Both the position numbers and the translations under genes were made by a program. The notes beneath the pieces are model-generated. The model was not told where the DNA came from, did no database searches, and saw only the letters and a program-made list of their open reading frames with translations. Positions 7,657 to 16,002 of a stretch of DNA of 22,766 bases are shown here, piece by piece (position 1 is the first letter of the stretch; each line of letters starts with the position of its first letter). Where the stretch lies: positions 1-22,766 of IMG/VR virus record IMGVR_UViG_3300031707_000191; one strand, given 5' to 3'. Source of the stretch: a virus.

Positions 7657-8607
7657 ATGCCGCTACTTCGTGACCGCGCAGTGATCGCCCTCAAGGCCGA
7701 GGCGGTGGAAGGAGTCGCGGAGGCGCTGACAGCCGCAGAGGCGACCCTCCTGGTGTGGGAGACCTCGGGCAAGCCCGCGACGGCCATCGTCCCCAGGAAC
7801 CCCACCGCCAACACCCTTTCCGCGCGCCTCGGCAAGCGCGGCAAGAACTGGTTCGACCTGTCCTTCAAGTTCGAGGTCAAGGGCGAGGACTCGACCGCCG
7901 ACAGCGTGCCGTCCTGGAGCCTGATCCTCGAAGCGGCCGGGCTCAAGAAGACGGTCAACACGGGCGTCTCCGTGACGTGGGAGCCCCGGGACGACCTCGC
8001 CGGTTGTCCGAGCCTCACGGCCGCGCTCTACATCGACGGCCTCGTCAGGAAGATTCGCGGTGCCCGCGTGACCGCGCTGGCGATCACGGGCGAGGTGGGG
8101 GACCGGATCGTCTGCACTTGCACCCTGCGCGGCGTCCTCGTCACCCCCGGTGACGTGGCCGCGACCCTGCTGGCACCGACCTATCCGTCCGCGACCCCGG
8201 AGGTGATGGGCGGCTGGACCTGCACCCTGGACGCCGTCGTGTTCACGGGGACCAAGTTCGAGATCACGCTCAACCCGAAGACGGCCGAGCGGACCGAGCC
8301 GACGATGGGCTACGGCCTGCGGTCCATCGCCGAGACCAACCGGGAACTCAAGATGACGCTGGACCCCGAGTTGGAACTCCCGAGCGGCAAGGCGTACCTC
8401 AACGAGTTGATCGCCGAGACCACGGTGGACTTCAAGGCCGAGGTCGGGACCGGCGTCACCGGACACGTCGTGACCATCGACTGTAACCGCATCCAGTGGG
8501 AAGGCGTGGACGACGGGAACCGCGACGACATGGCGACCGCGCCGCTCACGGCCCGCATCCTCGGACCGGAAGTCGGCGGCGTGGAGATGACGATCACGAA
8601 GAAGTAG
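7657..8607 (+). CDS. Major tail (tube) protein
   Basis: A 316-aa protein with an optimal AGGAGG site 7 bases before the ATG, consistent with high expression. It is dominated by beta strands with a conserved layout for tube proteins: N-terminal strands with PTANTLSARLGKRGKNWFDLSFKFEV-like content, a central immunoglobulin-like or tube barrel region with CTCTLRG, a GGWTCTLDAVVFTGTKFEI segment, and a C-terminal block (NELIAETTVDF, VTIDCNRIQWEG, PLTARILGPEVGG). Its place between terminator and assembly chaperone is the standard tail order. Tube subunits stack as hexameric rings around the tape measure. Confidence 0.83.
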   Translation: MPLLRDRAVIALKAEAVEGVAEALTAAEATLLVWETSGKPATAIVPRNPTANTLSARLGKRGKNWFDLSFKFEVKGEDSTADSVPSWSLILEAAGLKKTVNTGVSVTWEPRDDLAGCPSLTAALYIDGLVRKIRGARVTALAITGEVGDRIVCTCTLRGVLVTPGDVAATLLAPTYPSATPEVMGGWTCTLDAVVFTGTKFEITLNPKTAERTEPTMGYGLRSIAETNRELKMTLDPELELPSGKAYLNELIAETTVDFKAEVGTGVTGHVVTIDCNRIQWEGVDDGNRDDMATAPLTARILGPEVGGVEMTITKK

Positions 8608-8639
8608 ACCTCCGGGGCTGGCCTGGACAGGAGGCGAGC

Positions 8640-9035
8640 ATGGCGTTGGCGTTGACTCCCCACTCGGTGCGGGACTACGTGCTCCAGCGGGAGCGCGACC
8701 TTCCCGCCACCGAGCAGACCCACTTCAAGCTGCGGCTGTTGAGCGCGGCAGAGCACTCGTCCATCCAGGGCGAGTGGGTCAGCCTGTCCACGAAGTTCGA
8801 CGCGCTGGTACGGGCCTGCGACCTGGCCCTCGTCGGCTGGGTGAACCTGCGCTCGCCGACTGGCGCGGAGGTGCCGTTCCCGTCCGGCAAGGAGCCTGGC
8901 ATGTCCCGGCCGGTAGACCACCTCCACCAGGACGACGTGCTGGAGATCGGCTCCAAGGCCATCGCCAACTCGACCCTCGGGGGTGACGACCTGGGAAAAT
9001 CGAAGCCGGGTTCCGCATCGCCATCCGCGACCTGA
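8640..9035 (+). CDS. Tail assembly chaperone, unshifted form (gpG-like)
   Basis: The 131-aa zero-frame product starts at an ATG with AGGAGG five bases upstream. It lies between tail-tube and tape-measure genes, exactly where siphovirus tail assembly chaperones are encoded. It is mostly helical (YVLQRERDLPATEQ, SAAEHSSIQGEWVSLSTKFDALVRACDLAL) with a short loop region. Near its 3' end it runs over the heptamer G GGA AAA and then reads 11 more codons before TGA. By analogy with lambda gpG, this abundant form coats the tape measure during tail assembly and leaves before the virion is complete. Confidence 0.8.
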   Translation: MALALTPHSVRDYVLQRERDLPATEQTHFKLRLLSAAEHSSIQGEWVSLSTKFDALVRACDLALVGWVNLRSPTGAEVPFPSGKEPGMSRPVDHLHQDDVLEIGSKAIANSTLGGDDLGKSKPGSASPSAT

Positions 9036-9316
9036 CCCACCGCTGCGAGGCGTGCCGGGACCGCCCGGCGCTGCGGGCTCAACTCGGATGCGAGGTCCCA
9101 GCGGAGCGGCCGGTGTGGCACACGCTCGACAACTCCCCACGCCACCGCTGCCCGATAGCAGAGGCGTCCGATCCCGGGGTGGCCCTCGCGCTCACGGCCT
9201 ACGACGAGTATGCTTCTCATGGGGTCCTACCGTTCGGAGGAGGACTCATGGATCAGCCAGCGACGATGCTCCAGGCGTTGCGGCTGCTCGGGAGGTTGAG
9301 CGCAAATGCCCGATGA
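8640..9316 (+). CDS. Tail assembly chaperone, -1 frameshift product (gpGT-like)
   Basis: If ribosomes slip back one base at 8993-8999, codon 120 (AAA) is followed by ATC at 8999 and the product is 225 aa. The added 105 residues begin IEAGFRIAIRDL and contain a likely zinc site (CEAC near the junction, LGCEV, then HRCP further on). They end in a helix of QPATMLQALRLLGRL type before TGA at 9314-9316. The T-frame has no good start of its own: the first candidate, a GTG at 9113, would remove the first Cys residues and has no ribosome site. The end overlaps the tape-measure gene by 11 bases. This matches the lambda G-T arrangement closely. Confidence 0.82.
8993..8999 (+). promoter_or_regulatory. 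-1 ribosomal frameshift slippery heptamer GGGAAAA
   Basis: Read in the G frame as G GGA AAA, this fits the X XXY YYZ rule exactly and resembles the lambda GGGAAAG site. A 6-bp hairpin with arms GCCGGG/CCCGGC (9054-9069) lies downstream, but 54 bases away is too far for a classical stimulator, so efficiency may depend on the heptamer alone. Confidence 0.85.
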
Positions 9317-11411
9317 AGAACTGAACGTACTGCTCAGGCTGGAGGACCAGTTCTCGAAGGTGGTGGACCAGGCCAACACCGTCTTCGGCGAGATGGAGAA
9401 GAACCTCAAGGAGGTTGAGGCGCACACCAAGGCCACGATGTGGCTGGACTACGGCAAGGCCGCGTTGCAGGCGGCAAACTGGGTCTACCAAGGGATGAAG
9501 ACCATCGGCGGCGCAGTGCTCGGGTTCTACCGCGACTCCGTTTCCAGGGCCATCGAAGCAGAGGAAGCGGCGGCTCGGTTCAACGCGGCGCTCAAGGTCA
9601 AGGACCTGGAGCAGTACGGGGACGCGCTGCGGAAGCTCGCGGAAGGACTTGCCGAGCACAGCCGATATTCGGCCGACGCGATCCGCAGCACCGAAGCACT
9701 CGTCGTGACCCTCGGGACCGCGCCGCACCTCATCGCGCCCGTCACGCAGGCAGCGATAGACCTGTCGGCCGCACTCGGCATCGGGCTCGACCAGGCCGCC
9801 TCGACCGTCATTCGAGCGATGAACGGAAGCACGGCGGGACTCAGTCGCCTCGGCATCGTCATCAACACCGACCTCATCCCTCCTGCGGAACGCGGGGCCT
9901 ACGTACTGGAGCAGATCGTCAGGGCAGTAGGCGGTACGGCCCAGGCGCAGATGGGCACCTTCGGCGTGATGATCGACAAGGCGGGGCAGGCCTTCGAGCG
10001 GATGCAGAAGGCCATAGGAGAGACCTTCACGAAGATGGGCATGGGTCAGGGCGTGCTTGAGACGGTGACCTCCGCGCTCGACTCGCTGACCCGCTACGTG
10101 AAGGACCACGCGCCAGAAATCTCGGGCATGATCGCAGGCCTCGGCATCGCCTTCCTCAACCTCGGCAAGGTCGTCCTGGAAGTGTTCGAGGGGACTATCC
10201 TCCCCATCATCGAGCGTTTCGGCAGCGTCCAGAAGCCCATCGTGCTACAGTTCCAGGAGTGGGTGAAGGGCCAGGACTCCGTCACCGAATCGACCGCAGC
10301 GGAGGCGGCTGCGCTACTCGACCGGATGGACAACCTCGGGAAGTTCAACCAGTACATGCACGACAGCGCCACCATCACCATCGAGGGACTGAGTTCCACG
10401 AACGCGCACACGAAGGCCTGGGCAGAGAGCGAAGCGAAGATGCTGGACGCCCTCGTGGCCTTCCGGCTGGCACAGGGCGGGGCCCTGGACTTCCGTTCTG
10501 GCCTCGACGGCATCAAGCAGATGCTCGGCAAGGCTGGCGTGTCGGCAGACGAGTTGATCGCCAAGTTGGAAGCGGTGCAAGTCGCAGGGGCGGCGCATCG
10601 CACGGAGGGGCCAGGCACGCCGGAAGTGGGACCGCTGCTGCCTCCCGACTTCGGACAGCAAGTGGAACTCCCGCTCACGCAGGCGGCGACCATCTCGGAC
10701 ATGCTCGCCGAGACCTGGGACAACCTGGCGAAGTCGGGCCAGTCCGCGTTCGCCTCGGTCACGCGGGACATCGAGTATTTCGGCTGGGTCGGGCAGAGCA
10801 CGTACCTCATGCTGTCCAACTCGGTCAAGTCGTACCTCGTCGCCGAGGACAAGCTCCGCAAGGAGACGAAAGAGAAGGCCAAGGAAGAGAAGGTAGACGC
10901 GGACGCGAAGAAGCGCCGAAACCAGCAGATGCTGGACGATACCGGAACCACGCTCGGGATCATGGGAAACCTCTTGACTTCCGGTGGAGAGCGCAACTTC
11001 GCAATCGGCAAGGCGTTCGCCATCGGCGACGTGACCCTCCACGGCATCAGCGCGATCCAGAAGGCGGCAGACAGCGCCATCCCGCCGTTCAACATCCCGG
11101 CAATCCTAATGGAGTCAGCGCGGTTCGCCGCGAACCTCGCGGCCATCAAGTCGGCTCGCCCTGGCGGCGGCGGTGGTGGGGGTGGCGGCGGTGGTGGTGG
11201 GGGCGGAGAGGGTGGAGGCGGTGGGGGCGACGGTGGGGGAGGAACGGCCGCGGTCGCGGCGGGAGTCGTGACGCCGGTGGAGGCCAAGACCCTGACCATC
11301 GAGGCGAACATCAACGGGCTCGCCGTGGTGACGGACCAGTTCGCACTGGCCCGCGCCATCGGGGAGGCGATGGGGGCGGCGCGGCCGTTCACCGTGGGAG
11401 CCGGGGGCTAG
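9306..11411 (+). CDS. Tail tape-measure protein
   Basis: A 701-aa protein right after the chaperone pair. It starts with a helical segment typical of tape measures (LLRLEDQFSKVVDQANTVF) and is mainly alpha-helical with repeated Ala/Gly-rich stretches. It has hydrophobic segments near residues 55-75 and 272-295 (GMIAGLGIAFLNLG) that may insert in the host membrane during DNA entry. Residues 515-545 are highly charged (KLRKETKEKAKEEK). Residues 620-646 are an almost pure glycine tract with single E and D, followed by a short C-terminal domain. Using the rule of about 0.15 nm per residue, a tail of roughly 105 nm is inferred. The start overlaps the frameshifted chaperone. Confidence 0.9.
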   Translation: MPDEELNVLLRLEDQFSKVVDQANTVFGEMEKNLKEVEAHTKATMWLDYGKAALQAANWVYQGMKTIGGAVLGFYRDSVSRAIEAEEAAARFNAALKVKDLEQYGDALRKLAEGLAEHSRYSADAIRSTEALVVTLGTAPHLIAPVTQAAIDLSAALGIGLDQAASTVIRAMNGSTAGLSRLGIVINTDLIPPAERGAYVLEQIVRAVGGTAQAQMGTFGVMIDKAGQAFERMQKAIGETFTKMGMGQGVLETVTSALDSLTRYVKDHAPEISGMIAGLGIAFLNLGKVVLEVFEGTILPIIERFGSVQKPIVLQFQEWVKGQDSVTESTAAEAAALLDRMDNLGKFNQYMHDSATITIEGLSSTNAHTKAWAESEAKMLDALVAFRLAQGGALDFRSGLDGIKQMLGKAGVSADELIAKLEAVQVAGAAHRTEGPGTPEVGPLLPPDFGQQVELPLTQAATISDMLAETWDNLAKSGQSAFASVTRDIEYFGWVGQSTYLMLSNSVKSYLVAEDKLRKETKEKAKEEKVDADAKKRRNQQMLDDTGTTLGIMGNLLTSGGERNFAIGKAFAIGDVTLHGISAIQKAADSAIPPFNIPAILMESARFAANLAAIKSARPGGGGGGGGGGGGGGGEGGGGGGDGGGGTAAVAAGVVTPVEAKTLTIEANINGLAVVTDQFALARAIGEAMGAARPFTVGAGG
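11163..11243 (+). repeat. Polyglycine-coding tract in the tape measure
   Basis: Twenty-seven codons read Gly15-Glu-Gly6-Asp-Gly4 (residues 620-646). All four glycine codons are mixed (GGC, GGT, GGG, GGA), so the tract is not a simple microsatellite at DNA level; selection for glycine is suggested. It probably forms a flexible linker before the C-terminal domain. Confidence 0.9.
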
Positions 11412-11414
11412 GCC

Positions 11415-12257
11415 GTGTACGACCCGACGATCCTGGCTGATGACCGTTTCCGGCAGGCCGGGGCCACAGTGACGCATGATGGCTCCGTGACGAACGGCAC
11501 TCGCCTGTTTGACTGGCGCGACGACGAACAGGCCACGCACCCGTTCGCCGGGGCCTGGACCACCTCAGTCGATCTTGGCGTCGGTGTCAGCGGGAGGGCA
11601 GAGTCCATCGCACTGGTAAATCACAACCTGCGGTCCATCGGCCTGACGAGCGTGCAGTGCGCGGTGGACGTGAAGGACTCCCCGGCCGGGGTATGGGCCA
11701 ACGTCTTCTCCGACGTGGTATCGGTCGGCGTGGACTGGTGGGCGGACTGGATCCACGACGCCGCGCACCGGTACTGGCGCGTGGTCCTCACGCCCACGGG
11801 AACCCCGTCCGGTCCCGCGGCCATCGGGGAGATGCTCGTTGGCCTGCCGATCAACTTCCCGACGCCGCACAACTGGCAGGGGTTCGACCCCGACGGCGAG
11901 CGCCCTGTGGCCTACGGAGTTCAGGAGGGTCCGCCCCTCGTCGCGCACGTGGTAGCCTACGTCGAGCGCAGCGTGAAGCTCGCATGGAACGCGTTGGACG
12001 AGTCGTTCGTGGAGGCCCGCGGCTCGCTGGCAGACTTCCGCACGTGGTGGGAGGAGGCGGGCTCGAAGGGTGTCCCGTTCGTGTTTCTCTGGAACGACCG
12101 TCCCGCCGTCTACCGCCAGTTGCTCTGGTGCCGTGCCTCCGGAAAGGCAACCCGCAAGTTCGTCACGCCACCCGACTACTCTCCTCCCTCCACGTCCGGA
12201 ACGTATCGGGCGCAGCGATCCCTCGCGCTCGCCCTGACTGGGCGCCGGAGGTCGTAG
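11415..12257 (+). CDS. Distal tail-like protein with discoidin-like domain, paralog 1
   Basis: A 280-aa protein starting at GTG three bases after the tape measure. Residues about 30-145 look like a galactose-binding (F5/8 type C, discoidin-like) beta-sandwich: SVDLGVG, SIALVNHN, then HRYWRVVLTPTG and IGEMLVG. The second half has PTPHNWQGFDPDG, a helical WNALDESFVEARGSL region and VPFVFLWNDRP, which recall distal tail proteins that ring the end of the tail tube. The next gene has the same length and the same order of motifs. The position after the tape measure is where siphoviruses encode the distal tail protein. Sugar binding is an inference from the fold pattern. Confidence 0.72.
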   Translation: MYDPTILADDRFRQAGATVTHDGSVTNGTRLFDWRDDEQATHPFAGAWTTSVDLGVGVSGRAESIALVNHNLRSIGLTSVQCAVDVKDSPAGVWANVFSDVVSVGVDWWADWIHDAAHRYWRVVLTPTGTPSGPAAIGEMLVGLPINFPTPHNWQGFDPDGERPVAYGVQEGPPLVAHVVAYVERSVKLAWNALDESFVEARGSLADFRTWWEEAGSKGVPFVFLWNDRPAVYRQLLWCRASGKATRKFVTPPDYSPPSTSGTYRAQRSLALALTGRRRS

Positions 12258-13100
12258 ATGCCGCCGCTCCTCCAGACGGTCCATCTCGGGTGCGACAACC
12301 TTTTTTCCCGCGCCGGGGCAGTCGTCACCTACCCGGCCGGATGGACGAGTCCCGCCCGAATGCACGACGCCTCGGACTTCCTGCTCGCTCGGTCCGGCGG
12401 AAGCCCGCCGAACCCAAGCTACCTGACCGTGGACCTCGGCGCAGGCCAGGCCTCGCTGCCGTCCTACATCTACGTCGGCCAGACGAACATGGGAAGCCTG
12501 GTCGTGCGTCTTCAGATCGACAGCTCCGACGATGGCGTGGCCTGGACGAACCTGTACGACGTCGCCGCGGAAACTGACCAGACCTCGATGATGCACGGGG
12601 CGATCGTGCCCACCGTCGGGACGCACCGCTACTGGCGCGTTGGATTTATCAAGGTCGGCGGGTTCTCGGGCCTCCAGGTAGGCGAGGTGAAGTTGGGGAA
12701 GTCGGTGGCCTTCTCGGTGCACCCCGACGTGGACGGATACGACCCCACGGACGAGGACCTCCATGTGGCCGCGAGTCGGACCGAGGCTGGGCACCTGGCC
12801 CATGCCCGCTTCCTGGGGTCGCGCCGCAAGGCCCACGTCCGCGTGTCCTACGCCGACTACTACTGGATGGCGGACGCGACCGTGCCCACTGGGTTCCGGT
12901 ACTTTGTGGAGCAGTTCGTGCTCACCGGCAAGCCATTCGTGTGGGGCTGGTCCACGCTGCTGCCGGGGCCGTACCTGCGCGATCACTTCTGGGCGAAGTG
13001 CCTCAACGGGGTCAGCCAGACCTTCGCGGACTCCTACCTCGCGGGCCAGCGCATGGTGGAGTTCGACGTAGTAGGCGCGCGCGAGTGGGGGAGGTACTGA
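12258..13100 (+). CDS. Distal tail-like protein with discoidin-like domain, paralog 2
   Basis: Also 280 aa, starting immediately after the stop of paralog 1, with a GGAGG site inside that gene. It matches paralog 1 in order: TVDLGAG, IYVGQTN, DSSDDGVAWTNLYDV (the usual discoidin stretch), HRYWRVGFIKVGG, VGEVKLG, VHPDVDGYDP, and VLTGKPFVWGWSTLLPG. The C-terminal halves are more divergent and the final residues differ completely. A duplicated distal-tail gene is consistent with two stacked rings or a hetero-oligomeric ring at the tail end, one possibly binding a cell-surface sugar. No enzymatic motif is seen. Confidence 0.72.
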   Translation: MPPLLQTVHLGCDNLFSRAGAVVTYPAGWTSPARMHDASDFLLARSGGSPPNPSYLTVDLGAGQASLPSYIYVGQTNMGSLVVRLQIDSSDDGVAWTNLYDVAAETDQTSMMHGAIVPTVGTHRYWRVGFIKVGGFSGLQVGEVKLGKSVAFSVHPDVDGYDPTDEDLHVAASRTEAGHLAHARFLGSRRKAHVRVSYADYYWMADATVPTGFRYFVEQFVLTGKPFVWGWSTLLPGPYLRDHFWAKCLNGVSQTFADSYLAGQRMVEFDVVGAREWGRY

Positions 13101-13101
13101 C

Positions 13102-15399
13102 GTGGCGAGTGTGGCGTTCACGGCGCTGGCGGAGCGGGCGCATCACAGCCCGGCCCTCGTGGTGCGGGTCACTTTGCCGAACGGGGTCGGGACCGGCACC
13201 ACGCAGTTCCTCTTCTGCGATGTGACCACCGAACGGCTCGCGCTGCGGCTGGGCCTGGACGTGCTGCCCTTGCTGCGCAAGGCCGGGGGCGTGAGCACGG
13301 GCATAGAGCCGGGCAAGGTCACGACTACACGCGGCGTCCGGCAACTCCAGTTCCGGGACGTGCCGGACTGGCCCGAATCGCTCGGGGCGGGGGCGCTCGC
13401 CTCCAGCGGAGGTTCGCTGTTCCAACGCCTGCAAGTCTCGTTCCCCGGCTGGCACCGGGCGAAGGTAGAGATGCTTCTAGGCTTCGACGACCTGACCTTG
13501 ACAACGCTCGCCGACTGGGAGCCATTGTTCATCGGGCAGTTGGAGGACTGGGGCTACGAGGGCGACAACGACGTGACGTGGACGTTGGCCGACATCTACG
13601 AGTTGAAGAACGCGGAGGTCCCTGGCCCCGTCGGCGATGACCAGGTCCTGGCCGCGGCCGTCACCGCCACGGCCGAGGAGTTTGAGCCGTCGTCGCCGGA
13701 CTTGTGGCTGGACCCGCTGACAGAACTCCCGAGCCAGGACTGGCTCGCTCCCGTCCTCGTGCTGCGGCCGGACACGGTCAACGAGGAGCGGGTGCTCATC
13801 TACTACAAGGACGCCATCACGGGCAAGCTCGTGTGCGTCCCGAACCACCTCAGCGACACGGAGGACTTCTCCACGGCCAACTGGACGGTCGCCTCTGGCA
13901 CGTGGACGAGGACGCCCAACGACTTCGCAGGACCGTGGGGACCTGAGAACGCGACCCACATGGAGACCGTCGGAGCAGGAAAGGTCCAGCAGACGGCCAC
14001 GCTCGGATTTTCAGGTAAAAGCAACACGTTTTCCATTTGGATGCGAGAAGACCCGGCCGACCCAGGCCGCACGGTGCGCCTGAACGTCGAGGAGGACACG
14101 ACCCCGTCGGTGATGGCGTTCGTTGACTGCGTGCTCGGGCCGTACTGGAAGCGGTACTCGGTGTCGGTCGGCTGGAGTGGCACCGGGAACATGGTGGCGT
14201 CCATTGAGGTCTTTGGATCGGCGAAGTTCTACGCCACGCAGGCGCAGGCGAATCGGTACGCGGGCTATCCAGCGATCGTCTACGCGAAGCCGGTCGGGGG
14301 CTCTGGCCTCTACGCCGGGCGCGGGGCCTTCGGTACTGCCAGGATCGCGCACCCGCTCGGGGCACCCCTCACGGAGCGCGCCTACTACCGCGTCCAGGAC
14401 GCCTCGGCGGACTCGATGGCCGAGGGCCTGCACCCGGTCTGGATCGTCGCCGACCTGCTGAACCGCGCGCACGTCCCCCCAGCGTGGGGCGATCCGCTGC
14501 TGTTGCTCTCACGTTTCCAGCAGGAGGCCGACTACCGGAGCGGAGCGCGCCTGCGCCGGGTACTCGTGGACCCGCAGGGAGTCGAGGACCTCATCGTCGA
14601 GGTCTGCGAGCAGCACCTTCTCTCGGTGTGGTGCGACCGCACCGGATACATGAAGTGCCGTCTGGACTGGCGCCCGCTCGGACCGGGCACCACGTGGGCC
14701 ACGCTCACGCGGGAGCATGACCTGCATCAGCGCGGGGACCGACAGACGGGCTACCGGGTCGAGGGCAACAAGGCATCGCAGGCAAACTGGGTCCGCGTCT
14801 ACTGGGGGCTCCGCCTCGACACCGACGGCAAGGAGAAGGCCGGGAATCGCCCCGAGGACTTCCTGCACGCCGTGGTCGAGGCTGACTTCGATCCGGCCGT
14901 CGTGGGGGCCGACTTCCGGTCGCTCGCCGGGAAGACGATCTACGCCAAGTGGTTCTACCAGGCGGGCGACGCCCGGGCGTTGGCGGGCCGAGTCCTCTCG
15001 CGCTTCAAGCGTGGAGCCCGCAAGCTGTGGGCCACCGTGGGCTTCCGCAAGTTCCTCTTGCTGGACGTGGCGGAGTCCTACCGCATTGACCATCCGACTC
15101 TTCGAGTGCTCGTAGGCACCGTAGCCGCCGCCGGAACTCCGCTGTTCCAACTCATCCGCGTGGACTACGGCGAGCGCGCCGAGGACCTGCCCTGCCAGTT
15201 CCTTGAGTCCCGCCAGGCGCGCATCGCTCACATCACGCCGGTCAGCACCGACCACATTGACCCAGGCACGGGACTTCCCGGCCTGTTCCCCAACGACTAC
15301 GACCTCGCCACGCAGGCACAGCGCGACTTCTACGGGTTCATCGGCAACACCGCTAACAAGGTCGGCTCCTCCAGCGACGACGGGTACGTGATAGGATGA
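13102..15399 (+). CDS. Tail hub-like protein with inserted carbohydrate-binding-like module
   Basis: A 765-aa protein, the largest in the window. Residues 1-245 and about 400-765 appear to form one tail-tip/hub framework, with LFIGQLEDWGYEGDNDVTW, the MAEGLHPVWIVADLLNRAH segment and a GNKASQANWVRVYWG block. Residues about 247-395 look like a separate carbohydrate-binding-like module of phage tail proteins: NHLSDTEDFSTANWTVASG at its start, an NTFSIWMRED strand, a WKRYSVSVGW strand and a final strand before YAKPVGG. The C-terminus carries FPNDYDLATQAQRDFYGF. The protein probably closes the tail tip and contacts the host. Baseplate-hub assignment rests on position and overall architecture. Confidence 0.75.
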   Translation: MASVAFTALAERAHHSPALVVRVTLPNGVGTGTTQFLFCDVTTERLALRLGLDVLPLLRKAGGVSTGIEPGKVTTTRGVRQLQFRDVPDWPESLGAGALASSGGSLFQRLQVSFPGWHRAKVEMLLGFDDLTLTTLADWEPLFIGQLEDWGYEGDNDVTWTLADIYELKNAEVPGPVGDDQVLAAAVTATAEEFEPSSPDLWLDPLTELPSQDWLAPVLVLRPDTVNEERVLIYYKDAITGKLVCVPNHLSDTEDFSTANWTVASGTWTRTPNDFAGPWGPENATHMETVGAGKVQQTATLGFSGKSNTFSIWMREDPADPGRTVRLNVEEDTTPSVMAFVDCVLGPYWKRYSVSVGWSGTGNMVASIEVFGSAKFYATQAQANRYAGYPAIVYAKPVGGSGLYAGRGAFGTARIAHPLGAPLTERAYYRVQDASADSMAEGLHPVWIVADLLNRAHVPPAWGDPLLLLSRFQQEADYRSGARLRRVLVDPQGVEDLIVEVCEQHLLSVWCDRTGYMKCRLDWRPLGPGTTWATLTREHDLHQRGDRQTGYRVEGNKASQANWVRVYWGLRLDTDGKEKAGNRPEDFLHAVVEADFDPAVVGADFRSLAGKTIYAKWFYQAGDARALAGRVLSRFKRGARKLWATVGFRKFLLLDVAESYRIDHPTLRVLVGTVAAAGTPLFQLIRVDYGERAEDLPCQFLESRQARIAHITPVSTDHIDPGTGLPGLFPNDYDLATQAQRDFYGFIGNTANKVGSSSDDGYVIG

Positions 15400-16001
15400 G
15401 CATCGTCATGCTCGACCTCGACCGTCCGGTGCCCACGGTGACCTACGCGGAGGGGGGGCGCGTGGCCCGCCTGGGGCCTCCGTCCGAAGAGGCGAACCGC
15501 GCTGTCTTCTCGTCGGAGAACATCGCCAGCCCATGCAGGCGCGTTCGAGGCTCGTGCTCGACCCGGGAGTGCCTGCGGTGTGAGTTCTTGATCGGGCTTG
15601 GCGTGCTCGATGTATCCGTAACGCGCACGATGGCGGGATACCGGATTGAGTGCGGCCATCCCGTGTTGCGACCTCTCGTCCGCTCCACAGAGCCGACCCA
15701 TCCGGCCGTGTGCTCTGAAGTGGACTCGTTGGGCATCAAGGCGCTGTCGTCCATCTTCGCGCGCAAGGACGCCTCGGTCGTGGTCGGGTGCCCGATGGCC
15801 CGCGCCGCCACAGGCTCCTGGCTGATGCGCTCTCCTCCATGTCCGACCTGCGGGATGTTCCGAGGCGTGGTCAGGACTGGAGGCCTCAAGGTGTTGGGGA
15901 TCACCCTACGGTGCCCGTCGGAGGTGGCGGTCCAGTGTGGCGCTCCGCATCAAGTGCAGGTACGATCCATGGCGTCAGGGGCGACCCTGCTGAGAGCGTG
16001 A
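15396..16001 (+). CDS. Cys-rich protein of the tail-tip region
   Basis: A 201-aa protein whose ATG overlaps the previous stop (ATGA). It has at least eleven Cys residues, including a cluster at 47, 54, 59 and 62 (SPC...GSC...ECLRCEF) and CPTC at 149-152, plus CGHP at 86-89. Several metal sites or disulfides are possible. No known family is recognised. Such Cys-rich genes do occur after hub genes in some siphoviruses, where they may bind iron-sulfur clusters or zinc in the tail tip. The function here is not known. Codon choice and GC at third positions look like the neighbouring genes, which supports it being a real gene. Confidence 0.7.
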   Translation: MSIVMLDLDRPVPTVTYAEGGRVARLGPPSEEANRAVFSSENIASPCRRVRGSCSTRECLRCEFLIGLGVLDVSVTRTMAGYRIECGHPVLRPLVRSTEPTHPAVCSEVDSLGIKALSSIFARKDASVVVGCPMARAATGSWLMRSPPCPTCGMFRGVVRTGGLKVLGITLRCPSEVAVQCGAPHQVQVRSMASGATLLRA

Positions 16002-16002
16002 C

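Noticed and set aside
9054-9069. Hairpin GCCGGG/CCCGGC as frameshift stimulator
   Set aside because: It begins 54 bases after the slippery site, much farther than the usual 5-9 bases.
10094-11392. Minus-strand open frame opposite the tape measure with a long proline run
   Set aside because: The proline run is just the antisense of the glycine tract; no ribosome site or family motif.
11447-11470. CTGATGA inside the distal-tail-like gene
   Set aside because: No stem II or GAAA follows; it is ordinary coding sequence.
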